64,000 nt of DNA, taken from NCBI GenBank assembly GCA_947500505.1, contig CANMSL010000002.1, positions 310,001 through 374,000 on the forward strand, given 5' to 3'. The notes beneath the pieces are model-generated. The model made no database searches. It was not told the DNA's origin and saw nothing but the letters and a program-made list of their open reading frames with translations. Positions 52,291-62,103 of the stretch are shown here, piece after piece (the first letter of the stretch is position 1; every line of letters begins with the position of its first letter). Source of the stretch: an uncultured Aquimarina sp. (GTDB lineage: Bacteria > Bacteroidota > Bacteroidia > Flavobacteriales > Flavobacteriaceae). Made by a program: the position numbers and the translations under genes.

Positions 52291-54732
52291 ATGCAAAACA
52301 AACTCTTCTGTTTATTATTTTTTACTCATTTTGTTGTACTATCTCAAATTAGCATTACCGGAAAAGTAATTGATCAAAGCACCAACGACCCCCTACCTTT
52401 TGCTACTGTTAAAACAGATCACAATGCTTACGCACTCACCTCTTCTAAAGGAGAGTTCGTAATACGATGCGATAACTATCCAATCAACCTAACTATAAGC
52501 TACATTGGCTATGCTACTAAGAGCTTCTCTATTAAATCCGAGGATGTAACAAAAGTAGAAATACAGCTTTCACCTACACAAGAGAATTTAGAAGCGGTAA
52601 AATTAGATATTCAGGGAAGTATTGCTTCGAACATCATAAAACAAGCAATAATCAACAAAGAAAAAAACAATCCAAATAAAATTTTATCTGGTTACAGTTA
52701 CAAAACATATAATAAATTTAAAATCACCGAAGATAATCAAGCAAAATTTGAAGCTCCAGACACAACTAGGGTAGCTATGGAGCGGATTTTTAATGAAGCA
52801 CATTCTTTCCTGTCTGAAAAAGTAAGTCTTCACGAATTTAATCGGGGACGAGACGAAAAAGAAACGGTTCTTGCTTCAAGAATGACAGGATTTAAGGAAC
52901 CGGTGTATAATGTTTTAGGGATCAACATTCAGTCAAATTCTTTTTATAAAGAAAATTATGTAATCTTCAATAATAGATATGCGAGTCCATTATCCAATAA
53001 TGCTCTTAAGAATTATTATTATAAGGTACTTGATACAACTAAAGGAAAAAGCCCTGCATACGTTATTCTTTTTCAACCAAGAAGATCTAAGCGAATTGCA
53101 AGTCTAGAAGGAGTCCTATATTTGGATATGGAAACGCTTGCCATACAGAAGGCTGTCGCCGAATTAAGGGGAGAACTTAATGTAATGGCCACACATGATT
53201 TTCAATATAACGAAGAAGAGAGGCTATGGTTTCCCAAGAACCAGGAAGTAACTATCAGACCTGGAATCGGAAAACAAAAAGTCACGCTGTTTGGAGGTCA
53301 AATATCAGTAGGAAGATTAGGAAATGACAAAAAAAGTTTTACCGGCAACAACGATTTTCTTATTTCCAAAACCGACTTTTTTGAATACAGCACAAAACTG
53401 GACACTAAAATAACCCTTCGAAAATCTGCGATAGAAATAAATCCCGAGGCTACCTCTAGAAGTGAAGTTTACTGGAACAAATACAGAACGAGTGCAATTA
53501 CAGAAAAAGACCTAAACTCTTTTGTTATTGTAGATAGTATAGTTCAGGCTCAAAATATTGAACGAAGAATAAATGTGATTCAAAGCTTTAATATCGGATA
53601 TTACCCAGTAGGCTTTTTCGATTTTGATCTTACCTACCCAATTAAATATAATAATTTTGAAGGGTTACGACTAGGGATTGGTGGATTGACAAACGAAAAA
53701 CTATCTAAACGGTTAAGAGCTGAGGGTTACCTTGTTTATGGTTTTAGAGATGGCAGGTTTAAATTTGGTTTAGGTGGTGGAGTTTTACTTAACAAAGATT
53801 CTGGGTCCTGGCTCAATATAAATTATACAGATGACTTGCGAGAAGTCGGGAGCTTTTTTTATTTAACAGATAGACGCGTATATTCCTTATTCGAACCTCG
53901 ATTAGTAAACATTGATTTTTACTATAAACACAGAACTTGGAGTACCAGCTTACAACATAGAATTTTGCCTAAATTATTATCAGAGACTCAGTTTTCTGTT
54001 AGTAATATTGACCAAACCGGTGGTTACACATATCTTGATAGTGGCAATGAGTTCTCTAGATATAAAACCACAGAATCTACCATTTCCTTAAGGTGGAGTC
54101 CCTTTAGTAAATTTTTAAAGACCCCCAGTGGTTTTAGAGAAATACAAGATGGATATCCTAAAATTACAGCTCAATACACTCAAGGCTACAAAGGTATATT
54201 TGACAGTGATTTTAACTACAGTAAAGTAGGAATCAAAGCAGAATACATTATCAACCGTCTCAATCAATCAAGCACTAGTCTATTATTAGAAGCGGATATT
54301 GCAAGTGGAGATGTGCCGTTGACTCATTTGTATCACGCATATCCAAATGCACCGACTAAAGAAACAGTTTTTCAAAGATTTTCTGTAGCAGGAAGAAGAA
54401 GTTTTGAAACCATGTTTTTTAGTGAGTTTTTTAGTGATCGCTTAGCTACTTTACAGGTTAGACATAAATTAAGACCCTTTAAGATACTAAGTTGGTTAAA
54501 ACCCGAAATGGTATTAATCACCAGATATGCAATTGGTGATGTTAGTAATGTAGATAAACATCAGGGCGTAAATTTCAATTCCCTACAACAAGGTTATCAG
54601 GAGTCCGGGTTCGAAATAAATAAACTTTTTGCAGGTTTCGGACTGAGTTTCGCTTATCGTTATGGAGCGTATCATCTTCCGAATCTTGAGGACAATATTT
54701 CTTTTAAATTCACTTTCTATTTAAAGCTTTAA
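52291..54732 (+). CDS. DUF5686 outer-membrane protein with carboxypeptidase-regulatory-like domain
   Basis: 813 aa. After a short signal peptide (to about residue 18) comes a CarboxypepD_reg-like plug ISITGKVIDQSTNDPLPFATV, then the DUF5686 region and a predicted beta barrel ending in NISFKFTFYLKL. In Flavobacteriia this gene usually follows frr. Function unknown; a transport or surface-assembly role is plausible. Confidence 0.8.
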   Translation: MQNKLFCLLFFTHFVVLSQISITGKVIDQSTNDPLPFATVKTDHNAYALTSSKGEFVIRCDNYPINLTISYIGYATKSFSIKSEDVTKVEIQLSPTQENLEAVKLDIQGSIASNIIKQAIINKEKNNPNKILSGYSYKTYNKFKITEDNQAKFEAPDTTRVAMERIFNEAHSFLSEKVSLHEFNRGRDEKETVLASRMTGFKEPVYNVLGINIQSNSFYKENYVIFNNRYASPLSNNALKNYYYKVLDTTKGKSPAYVILFQPRRSKRIASLEGVLYLDMETLAIQKAVAELRGELNVMATHDFQYNEEERLWFPKNQEVTIRPGIGKQKVTLFGGQISVGRLGNDKKSFTGNNDFLISKTDFFEYSTKLDTKITLRKSAIEINPEATSRSEVYWNKYRTSAITEKDLNSFVIVDSIVQAQNIERRINVIQSFNIGYYPVGFFDFDLTYPIKYNNFEGLRLGIGGLTNEKLSKRLRAEGYLVYGFRDGRFKFGLGGGVLLNKDSGSWLNINYTDDLREVGSFFYLTDRRVYSLFEPRLVNIDFYYKHRTWSTSLQHRILPKLLSETQFSVSNIDQTGGYTYLDSGNEFSRYKTTESTISLRWSPFSKFLKTPSGFREIQDGYPKITAQYTQGYKGIFDSDFNYSKVGIKAEYIINRLNQSSTSLLLEADIASGDVPLTHLYHAYPNAPTKETVFQRFSVAGRRSFETMFFSEFFSDRLATLQVRHKLRPFKILSWLKPEMVLITRYAIGDVSNVDKHQGVNFNSLQQGYQESGFEINKLFAGFGLSFAYRYGAYHLPNLEDNISFKFTFYLKL

Positions 54733-54792
54733 CTTGTTGCCTTTTATTGATTTTCTTTTAGTTTTTTTTTAAGTATTAAAATCTCAAATTCT

Positions 54793-54800
54793 TACATTTG
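54793..54800 (+). promoter_or_regulatory. Promoter -7 element for the RND gene
   Basis: TACATTTG (54793-54800) matches the Bacteroidota -7 consensus 17 bases before the ATG at 54818. The -33 is only loosely matched (T-rich run at 54761-54771). Confidence 0.65.
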
Positions 54801-54817
54801 CAGAAGGAAAATAGAGA

Positions 54818-57226
54818 ATGGCAAAGTTATTAACTTTCGGGTTTTGGAATACATTAGCTGGGATTATACTCCGCAATAGAGCAGCAATATTAATTATTAT
54901 TATAGGGATTACAGTCTTTCTTGGCTTTCAGTGGAAAAATATGCGTTTTTCTTTTTCTGAGGCTAACCTACTTCCTGACGATCACGAAGTTAATATAAAG
55001 TATCAGGAATTTCTTGACAAATTTGGAGATGAAGGCAACCTGATTGTTATGGCTGTGAATGACAGTTCACTTTTTACACCAACAAAACTCAAAGCCTGGA
55101 ATGAGTTTAATGATTCATTTAAACAATACGATGAAATTGATCTGGTTATCTCTGTAAGTGATTTAAAAATCCTTGAGAAGAAGGACAATCCTGCAAGATT
55201 TGAGCTCATTTCTTTTATTAAAGACAGTACTTATACCGAGAAAGATGTTTTAGAATACAAGAACGAATTATTTAATAAATTACCTTTTTACGAAGGGCTG
55301 ATTTATAGTAATAAATCTAACACAATTCAAAGTGCTATTTATCTGAATAAAGATATTGTAAATACTATTGTTAGAAAAAAGTTTATTGAAGATATTTTAA
55401 ACCCAAAGGTCAAAGAGTTTGAAGAGAAATTCGGAATGGATGTTAAAGTATCCGGTATGCCATACATCAGAACTATGAATTCTCAGAATATTATGGATGA
55501 GATTCAGATATTTATCCTGGCTGCATTATTGGTTACATCATTAATTTTCTTTTTCTTTTTTAGATCCTTTAGAGCTACATTTATTTCTATGACTGCGGTT
55601 ATTATTGGTGTGATGTGGGCATTCGGGTTATTAGGTCTCTTAGAATACGAAATCACCGTTCTAACGGCAATTATACCTCCGCTAGTTATCGTTATAGGAA
55701 TTCCGAATTGTATCTTTCTGATCAACAAATATCAACAGGAAATAAAAAAACACGGGAATAAAGCAAAATCCCTTCAGCGTGTTATTACCAAAGTGGGAAA
55801 TGCAACTTTAATGACCAACGTGACTACAGCTGCAGGTTTTGCTACTTTTGCGTTAACAGAAAGTAAACTGTTAAAGGAATTTGGTATTGTGGCTGCATTA
55901 AACATTGTAGCATTGTTCATATTATGCTTGTTAGTTATTACCATTATATACAGCTATATGCCTCAACCTAAGGAAAGGCATTTAAAACATTTGGGAAAAC
56001 AATGGGTTGAAAAACTTGTTAATTGGATGGAACACGTTGTTAAAAACCAACGTATAACAATTTATATATCCTCCGTGATTATACTGATCGTAAGTATTAT
56101 AGGAATATATACTATAAAAGTTTCCGGAAGTTTATTAGAAGACATGCCAAAATCGGCAAGTTTCTTTAAGGACATTCAGTTTTTCGAAGATGAATTTGAC
56201 GGTATCATGCCGTTAGAAATATTAATTGATACCAAACGTAAACAAGGGGTTCTTAAATTACCTACACTACGCCGTATGGAACAACTAGGAGAATTGTTAG
56301 AAGAAACGCCCGAGTTGTCCAAGCCTATATCAATAGTTAACTTAGTGAAATACGCTAAACAGACATACTATAACGGAAATCCTAAATATTATCAATTACC
56401 CACAAGTCAGGAACGTAATTTCATTCTTCCTTATGCTAAAAGTTTTGAATCTGAAGCCGGAGCGATGAATAGTTACGTTGATTCTACCGGTCGATATGCA
56501 AGAATTACAACGTTTATGAAAGATGTTGGTACTGAAGAAATGGAAAGAATAGAAGCCAATCTGGCTCCAAAACTTGCAAAATTATTTCCCGATGATCGTT
56601 ATGAAGTTACTTTTACAGGAAAGGCATTAATTTTCCAAAAAGGAACAACCTACTTAGTCTGGAACCTCATCTTTTCATTAGGGTTAGCTATCGTCTTAAT
56701 AGCTCTATTTATGGCATGGATGTTTAGATCTTTTAAAATGATCGTTATCTCCCTAATACCAAACCTGCTGCCATTATTAATGACTGCAGGTTTAATGGGA
56801 TTTTTAGGAGTTCCTATAAAACCATCTACTATATTGGTTTTTAGTATCGCCTTTGGTATTTCTGTTGATGACACTATACATTTTTTAGCCAAGTACAGAC
56901 AAGAATTAAAGTCAAATCATTGGAGAATACGAAAATCTGTTTTTGCTGCGTTAAGAGAAACCGGAGTAAGTATGTTTTATACTTCCACCGTTTTGTTCTT
57001 TGGTTTTTCTGTCTTTATGATCTCTAGTTTTGGAGGCACCAAAGCATTGGGAGGATTAGTATCTGCCACATTATTATTTGCAATGTTAGCCAATCTGTTA
57101 CTACTGCCCTGTTTATTACTTTCACTGGAAAGAAGTATCGCGAACAAAAAAACGTTAAAAGAGCCAGCGTTAAAAATTATCGCAAGTGATGATGAACTTT
57201 CTGATGAAGATGAAGAAAAACAATAA
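54818..57226 (+). CDS. RND/MMPL-family transporter
   Basis: 802 aa, two repeats each with a first helix, a large periplasmic domain and a five-helix bundle: helix 1 at about 20-38, domain to 225, helices from IFILAALLVTSLIFFFFF; second half begins at about 412 and ends with LGGLVSATLLFAMLANLLLL. Motifs of the MMPL/Patched group are visible (VIGIPNCIFLINKYQQEI; AFGISVDDTIHFLAKYRQEL). Related proteins export lipids or hopanoids. The acidic tail (SDDELSDEDEE) is unusual. Confidence 0.85.
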   Translation: MAKLLTFGFWNTLAGIILRNRAAILIIIIGITVFLGFQWKNMRFSFSEANLLPDDHEVNIKYQEFLDKFGDEGNLIVMAVNDSSLFTPTKLKAWNEFNDSFKQYDEIDLVISVSDLKILEKKDNPARFELISFIKDSTYTEKDVLEYKNELFNKLPFYEGLIYSNKSNTIQSAIYLNKDIVNTIVRKKFIEDILNPKVKEFEEKFGMDVKVSGMPYIRTMNSQNIMDEIQIFILAALLVTSLIFFFFFRSFRATFISMTAVIIGVMWAFGLLGLLEYEITVLTAIIPPLVIVIGIPNCIFLINKYQQEIKKHGNKAKSLQRVITKVGNATLMTNVTTAAGFATFALTESKLLKEFGIVAALNIVALFILCLLVITIIYSYMPQPKERHLKHLGKQWVEKLVNWMEHVVKNQRITIYISSVIILIVSIIGIYTIKVSGSLLEDMPKSASFFKDIQFFEDEFDGIMPLEILIDTKRKQGVLKLPTLRRMEQLGELLEETPELSKPISIVNLVKYAKQTYYNGNPKYYQLPTSQERNFILPYAKSFESEAGAMNSYVDSTGRYARITTFMKDVGTEEMERIEANLAPKLAKLFPDDRYEVTFTGKALIFQKGTTYLVWNLIFSLGLAIVLIALFMAWMFRSFKMIVISLIPNLLPLLMTAGLMGFLGVPIKPSTILVFSIAFGISVDDTIHFLAKYRQELKSNHWRIRKSVFAALRETGVSMFYTSTVLFFGFSVFMISSFGGTKALGGLVSATLLFAMLANLLLLPCLLLSLERSIANKKTLKEPALKIIASDDELSDEDEEKQ

Positions 57227-57265
57227 CGCCTTTTCAAAAATTATAGTTAAAATTTTATAAAAAAA

Positions 57266-57298
57266 GAAGTCCCGCTAGTCGTAACTAAGCGAGACTTC
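57266..57298 (+). terminator. Hairpin after the RND gene
   Basis: GAAGTCCCGCTAGT (57266-57279) and ACTAAGCGAGACTTC (57284-57298) pair with one bulge and one mismatch. A second, perfect palindrome AGGGGGAATTCCCCCT (57410-57425) is followed by TTTT and also looks like a terminator. The rest of 57227-57928 (about 700 bases) is AT-rich without a gene; TATCTTTG at 57755 could be an asnS promoter -7. Confidence 0.6.
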
Positions 57299-57928
57299 GT
57301 GTAAGATAGATTACCCCAAAACCTATCGAACTAAACTTAACGTAAACACAATCGTCATAATTGCACATGCAAGATACGTCCCCTTTTTGTAATTTGAAAT
57401 ACCTTTTAGAGGGGGAATTCCCCCTTTTGATAAATAATTTAAATTTTAACATTTATTTAATAGTCCAAATTTAGCTTTATGAAATATAAAATACTTAATA
57501 CCAATAAACTAAACATAATTTTCACGTAGGAATTTTTTATTTTATTTTGTAAAAAAACAAAATAAAAAGTGATTTTTTCCCTAAAAAAGCCTCTAATTAT
57601 GGTTTTAACATAGAATCATTCCATTAAAAACCGTCAGATTTCGGTATCATCAAAAAAATAGTTTTTATAATAAAAAAAATACATATAATCTCTTTTAATA
57701 TTAGAATTTCCTTTTTTTGGATCGCAACTATACGCATCAATTCGATTAAAAATTTATCTTTGCTACCTTTAAATTTTATATCCTTTATTTAACGTATTTA
57801 AGAAAAATGAAATTTGAAAAATAAGCTCACAGTGCTAAATAAAGATTGAATAGCTCCATTATTTTGAATACTATAATATAGATCAATCTATATCATCGGA
57901 CCGATGTAAAACAACTAAAATTAAATTG

Positions 57929-59371
57929 ATGAAACATACTAAAGTAATAGACGTTTTAAAGAGTGATAAACTGTTGCAACCTGTAACTGTTAAAGGATGG
58001 GTTCGTTCTTTTCGTAACGATCGTTTTATAGCGATCAATGATGGATCTACTATTAACAATATTCAATGTGTGATTGAGGATAATACTATTGATACCACTA
58101 TTACTGATAAAATAAATGTAGGTGCTGCCCTGGGAATTACTGGTACACTTACAGAAAGCGAAGGAAAAGGACAAAGAGTAGAGATCAAAGTTACTACAGT
58201 CGAAATAGAAGGAGAAGCTGATCCTGAGGAACTAAAATTAACTATTCTTTCTCCAAAACGTCATAGTCTTGAAAAATTGAGAGAGCAAGCTCATCTAAGG
58301 GTACGCACCAATACTTTTGGAGCTATAATGCGAATGCGATCAAAATTATCATTTGCAATACACCAGTATTTCCAAAAAAATGACTTTTATTATGTGCACA
58401 CTCCAGTAATTACAAAAAGTGATGCCGAGGGAGCCGGAGAAGCTTTTAAAGTGACAAACCTAGATCTTAATAACATCCCAAAAGACGAAAATGGAGATGT
58501 AGATTATAAGCAGGATTTCTTTGGTAGTGAAACTAACCTTACTGTATCAGGTCAGTTAGAAGCCGAGACATACGCTATGGGATTAGGTCAGGTATATACA
58601 TTTGGCCCTACATTTAGAGCAGAAAATTCTAATACTTCTCGCCATCTGGCAGAATTTTGGATGATAGAACCAGAAGTAGCTTTTTGCGATCTGGATGGCA
58701 ATATGGATCTTGCAGAAGATTTTATAAAATATGTGATCCAATTTGTTTTGGATAACTGTCAGGATGACCTTGAGTTTTTGGAAAGCAGACTGGTTCAGGA
58801 AGACAAACAAAAACCTCAGGCAGAAAGAGCCGAAATGCTACTTAGAGACAAGTTAAAGTTTGTTTTAGAGAACAACTTTAAGCGAGTGAGTTATACAGAA
58901 GCAATCGAAATACTTAAAAACTCTAAACCTAATAAGAAGAAGAAATTTAAATTTCCGATTAACGAATGGGGTGCAGATTTACAAAGTGAGCACGAACGTT
59001 TTTTAGTTGAAAAACATTTTAAATGTCCGGTAATATTATTTGATTATCCTGCAGACATCAAGTCATTTTATATGAGACTTAATGAAGATGGTAAGACCGT
59101 GAGAGCAATGGATATTCTTTTTCCAGGTATTGGAGAGATCGTAGGAGGTTCTCAGCGTGAAGAACGCCTAGATGTCCTTAAACAAAAAATGGCTGCTTTA
59201 AACATCCCGGAAGAAGAATTATGGTGGTATCTGGATACTCGTCGTTTTGGAACCTGCAAACATAGCGGTTTTGGATTAGGTTTCGAAAGACTCGTATTAT
59301 TTGTTACGGGAATGGGCAATATACGAGATGTAATCCCATACCCAAGAACACCATTAAACGCCGAATTTTAA
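57929..59371 (+). CDS. asnS: Asparagine--tRNA ligase
   Basis: 480 aa from the ATG at 57929 (a TTG lies one codon upstream). OB-fold N-domain VTVKGWVRSFRNDRFIAIND, motif 2 TFGPTFRAENSNTSRHLAEF, motif 3 GLGFERLVLFVTGM, and MRLNEDGKTVRAMDIL. Class II aminoacyl-tRNA synthetase, complete. In other Flavobacteriia rpoN often follows; here a small gene pair of other type is found on the opposite strand. Confidence 0.95.
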   Translation: MKHTKVIDVLKSDKLLQPVTVKGWVRSFRNDRFIAINDGSTINNIQCVIEDNTIDTTITDKINVGAALGITGTLTESEGKGQRVEIKVTTVEIEGEADPEELKLTILSPKRHSLEKLREQAHLRVRTNTFGAIMRMRSKLSFAIHQYFQKNDFYYVHTPVITKSDAEGAGEAFKVTNLDLNNIPKDENGDVDYKQDFFGSETNLTVSGQLEAETYAMGLGQVYTFGPTFRAENSNTSRHLAEFWMIEPEVAFCDLDGNMDLAEDFIKYVIQFVLDNCQDDLEFLESRLVQEDKQKPQAERAEMLLRDKLKFVLENNFKRVSYTEAIEILKNSKPNKKKKFKFPINEWGADLQSEHERFLVEKHFKCPVILFDYPADIKSFYMRLNEDGKTVRAMDILFPGIGEIVGGSQREERLDVLKQKMAALNIPEEELWWYLDTRRFGTCKHSGFGLGFERLVLFVTGMGNIRDVIPYPRTPLNAEF

Positions 59372-59379
59372 AACATAGA

Positions 59380-59961
59380 TCAGTTTCTATGTTTCTTTAA
59401 TAAAATCTCGGAAATTAGATCGTCCATTATTTTTTGGTTGCCATCTAATTTCTGAGATTTGTTTTTTGCTTTCTGAACTTTATCGTAATGCGGAACTTTG
59501 CCGGTTTCCGTTAATAACTTCATAGTATCTTCGAAAAAGGTATTCAAAATTGGCATTACATATTGACTTTCTGCATTTTTATCACTGAGATGAATAAACT
59601 TTTTGGTATAGGCTAAAAATAGTTGTGGATACTGGGCAAAAGTTATGATCGCTTCAGTAAAACTTTTCTGCACTGCTGCTTTATCAATAGAATTTCGAAA
59701 TTTCAGTTTTGTAATATCAATATGCTTTAGTATATACAAAAGAGCGCTTTCTTTTATGAAATTACTGTGGTCGGTATTCGAATAGTAATAAACCTCCATT
59801 CCAATATTAGTATTAATGATAAGTACTTCATCTCCAATACTATCTTTTAAAAAAGACTGAAAAGTATCCGCAGTTGTCGAGGACATTAGTAAGCGTCTTT
59901 TGATGTCTGTAGAACGTATGTTAACAGATTTAATATCTTCTATATTATGATTTATATTCAC
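59380..59961 (-). CDS. Hypothetical cytosolic protein paired with ankyrin gene
   Basis: 193 aa, GTG start. A mixed N-terminal half (DEVLIINTNIGMEVYYYSN) and a helical C-terminal half with a lysine-rich end. It overlaps the ankyrin-repeat gene by 4 bases (GTGA), so the two are translated together. Converges on asnS. Not recognised. Confidence 0.6.
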   Translation of the reverse strand: MNINHNIEDIKSVNIRSTDIKRRLLMSSTTADTFQSFLKDSIGDEVLIINTNIGMEVYYYSNTDHSNFIKESALLYILKHIDITKLKFRNSIDKAAVQKSFTEAIITFAQYPQLFLAYTKKFIHLSDKNAESQYVMPILNTFFEDTMKLLTETGKVPHYDKVQKAKNKSQKLDGNQKIMDDLISEILLKKHRN

Positions 59962-60443
59962 TTGATAGCATTCATCAATTCAGCAAAATCAATATCTTGA
60001 CTTTTTGCATGCATTTCTGCAGTATGTCCATTATTATCCTTTGCAGTAACATCAACTCCATTATTCATCAACAACCGCATAATCTCTTTCTGACCAAAAG
60101 TAGCTGCAAAAATTAATGCCGTAGCGTCATTATAATTTTTGATATTCACATTAGCGCCTTCGGAAATTAGTAATTCTGCTATTTCATAATGCCCTTTAAA
60201 ACAAACACCCATTAACGCTGTATTACCGGAAGCATCTTGTTCATTAATATCTGCGCCATGGCTAAGAAGAAGTTTTACAATATCTAAAAAACCATAATAC
60301 GAAGAAAGTAAAAGCGGTGTAGAACCTCTTTGATCCTTTACATTTACCAAGTGTTTATCATTATTAAGAAAGCTTTGAACTGCTTCCGAATTTCCAGATC
60401 TGATAGCATTAAAAATAGTATCCATTAGTTTTGAAGTTGTCAT
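59958..60443 (-). CDS. Ankyrin-repeat protein
   Basis: 161 aa with four to five ankyrin units: DQRGSTPLLLSSYYGFLD, DASGNTALMGVCFKGHYE, NYNDATALIFAATFGQKE and DNNGHTAEMHAKSQD, each followed by the usual (I/L)(V/A)xLL(L/I)xxGAxVN. No signal peptide. Protein-protein interaction module; partner probably the 193-aa protein encoded in the same transcript. Confidence 0.9.
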   Translation of the reverse strand: MTTSKLMDTIFNAIRSGNSEAVQSFLNNDKHLVNVKDQRGSTPLLLSSYYGFLDIVKLLLSHGADINEQDASGNTALMGVCFKGHYEIAELLISEGANVNIKNYNDATALIFAATFGQKEIMRLLMNNGVDVTAKDNNGHTAEMHAKSQDIDFAELMNAIK

Positions 60444-60617
60444 AATTAAAACAAATACTTACTTAATATAAGCAAAACTTGTTTTTTGAAGATATCAAAA
60501 AAAAGTACAGCAACATCTTAATTAGGAGAATTTTATAATTTACAAATAAAGTATCGGATTAAAAATGCCTATACGAGGAGCTTTCTGATAGCAATTTCTT
60601 ACAACTCTATAAGAGAA

Positions 60618-61376
60618 TTATCCTAGCTTCTCTTTCATTTTCAGAAGTTCCTGTTCGATCATTTGTAATTTACCCTCCATTCCATCTGTAAATTCAGGAA
60701 TACGTTTATAAAACACATAGCGAACCCGCCACATTTCTTTAATTTCAGAAATCGGATACGTCTCATCTTCAATGTTTTTATGATCTGCCCTCAATACTAC
60801 ATTATTCTTGGTGATATAAAGTCTCCTGAAGATCAATTTGGTCTCGGTTACAGCAACCACCAGAGTTCCGTTATTCAATTTCTTTATAACATCCGAAGGT
60901 ACTTTTTCTCCAACAACAATATCTTTTGGATAAAATCCTTGATCATGATTCGTCATTTCTAAATTTAATACAGTATAACCTCTAAATTTTTTAGCAGGAT
61001 TTACCGGTAATTGAATGGTAGGAAGTTCTCTTATAAAATTCTGCTTGTCATATAAAGATACATACTCTATAGCTGTGCCTTCCGTAATACAAGGAATGAC
61101 AGCAAACTGCTCACGTTTTATATCATTAGCATAGGTGGTAAGATCTCCTTTAAACTTCAAAAGCTCATTGACGGTAAGTTCATTGGTGAGTAATTTATCG
61201 ATTTCTATGCTAAAATAATTAGCTATTTTTATAATCGTATCTATTTTCGGCTCACTTCTGCCTTCTTCGTAAGCTCCTAAAGTACCCCTTTTTAGGTCAA
61301 AAAGCTCAGCAAATGCTTGCTGACTCAAACTTTTGACACTCCTAATCTTTTTTATATTTTTTCCGAAAAATGACAT
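60618..61376 (-). CDS. XRE-type regulator with C-terminal LexA/S24-like domain
   Basis: 252 aa from the ATG at 61376; the longer frame begins with TTG at 61397 and includes operator sequence. HTH at residues 4-55 (KNIKKIRSVKSLSQQAFAEL, LKRGTLGAYEEGRSEPKI). The C-terminal part (residues 80-220) follows the S24-like pattern (YPKDIVVGEKVPSD, GTLVVAVTETKLIFRRLY), like LexA-type folds, but a catalytic Ser/Lys pair is not clear. A terminal coiled coil ends it. Divergent from two tiny peptide ORFs across a GCTAAT-rich operator. Confidence 0.75.
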   Translation of the reverse strand: MSFFGKNIKKIRSVKSLSQQAFAELFDLKRGTLGAYEEGRSEPKIDTIIKIANYFSIEIDKLLTNELTVNELLKFKGDLTTYANDIKREQFAVIPCITEGTAIEYVSLYDKQNFIRELPTIQLPVNPAKKFRGYTVLNLEMTNHDQGFYPKDIVVGEKVPSDVIKKLNNGTLVVAVTETKLIFRRLYITKNNVVLRADHKNIEDETYPISEIKEMWRVRYVFYKRIPEFTDGMEGKLQMIEQELLKMKEKLG

Positions 61377-61380
61377 TTTT

Positions 61381-61460
61381 GCTAATTTTATTTGCAATTA
61401 TAAAAATTTATTGTACTTTTACACTAACAATATTAGCTAATATATTTAAATAATGCTAAT
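61381..61460. promoter_or_regulatory. GCTAAT operator cluster between XRE gene and tiny peptide ORFs
   Basis: GCTAAT at 61381, 61436 and 61455, and ATTAGC at 61432, the middle pair forming the palindrome ATTAGCTAAT (61432-61441). GCTAATTTTA is exactly repeated at 61381 and 61455. The cluster covers the space just upstream of both starts. Confidence 0.5.
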
Positions 61461-61572
61461 TTTAGTAGAAATACTTTTTATTGGTATATCGATTTTGGGC
61501 GAAATCATAGAAATACTAAAATTTTTAGCAAACAATCAATTCATTAACTCATTAAAAACAACATATCCATGA
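61453..61572 (+). CDS. Tiny hydrophobic peptide, 39 aa
   Basis: Starts divergently to the XRE regulator. The sequence is almost entirely hydrophobic for the first 27 residues (MLILVEILFIGISILGEIIE, then ILKFLANNQF) and can span or lie on a membrane. The next tiny ORF overlaps it by ATGA, a strong sign that both are translated. Below normal size cut-offs; assigned from overlap and position. Confidence 0.4.
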   Translation: MLILVEILFIGISILGEIIEILKFLANNQFINSLKTTYP

Positions 61573-61640
61573 TAGCAGTCGCACAATACATTGCCAATTT
61601 AGCCGTCGATATAATAGAAAAGTTATCCTACTTTTTGTAA
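61569..61640 (+). CDS. Tiny amphipathic peptide, 23 aa
   Basis: MIAVAQYIANLAVDIIEKLS then YFL. As a helix it has one hydrophobic and one polar face, like membrane-active peptides. It shares a VDIIEKL/GEIIEIL end with the preceding peptide. Translational coupling by ATGA. Function unknown. Confidence 0.35.
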   Translation: MIAVAQYIANLAVDIIEKLSYFL

Positions 61641-61703
61641 TATTGAGAAAATGTCAGCAATAAAAACAAATTACTAATTATCAATCAAAAAAATAGCCAT
61701 CAC

Positions 61704-62099
61704 ATGCAAGATCACTTCCAAATGGTTAAAGATTATTTACTGAAACTTAATTTCAATATCATTCACGAAAATAAAGGAGATGGAATTATAATGATCAGTA
61801 AGGAGAACGAGGGGATTAAAAATCTCATACTTGGTGTAGCATTGCCTATTTTAATTATAGAGCAACATATATTTAACATCAAAAACAAAAATGAAATCGT
61901 ATATCGGAGTTTACTTCAAAAAAACAGGGATATCGTTCACGGAGCTTTTGTGCTGGACGAAACCGGAGAAAAAGTAATCTTTAGAGATACATTACAATTA
62001 GAAAACCTAGACCTAAATGAATTAGAAGGAACTCTAAACTCATTAGGGCTGTTATTAAGCGAATACTCGCAACAAATTATAAATTTTTCAAAATACTAA
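61704..62099 (+). CDS. YbjN/Tir-chaperone-like protein
   Basis: 131 aa with the fold pattern of YbjN and type III chaperone-like proteins (FQMVKDYLLKLNFNIIHEN, VYRSLLQKNRDIVHGAFVLDETGEKVIFRDTLQLENL shared in outline). In Bacteroidota a gene of this kind usually stands before pspA, as here (4 bases apart). Role in envelope-stress response is inferred. Confidence 0.7.
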   Translation: MQDHFQMVKDYLLKLNFNIIHENKGDGIIMISKENEGIKNLILGVALPILIIEQHIFNIKNKNEIVYRSLLQKNRDIVHGAFVLDETGEKVIFRDTLQLENLDLNELEGTLNSLGLLLSEYSQQIINFSKY

Positions 62100-62103
62100 T
62101 ACT

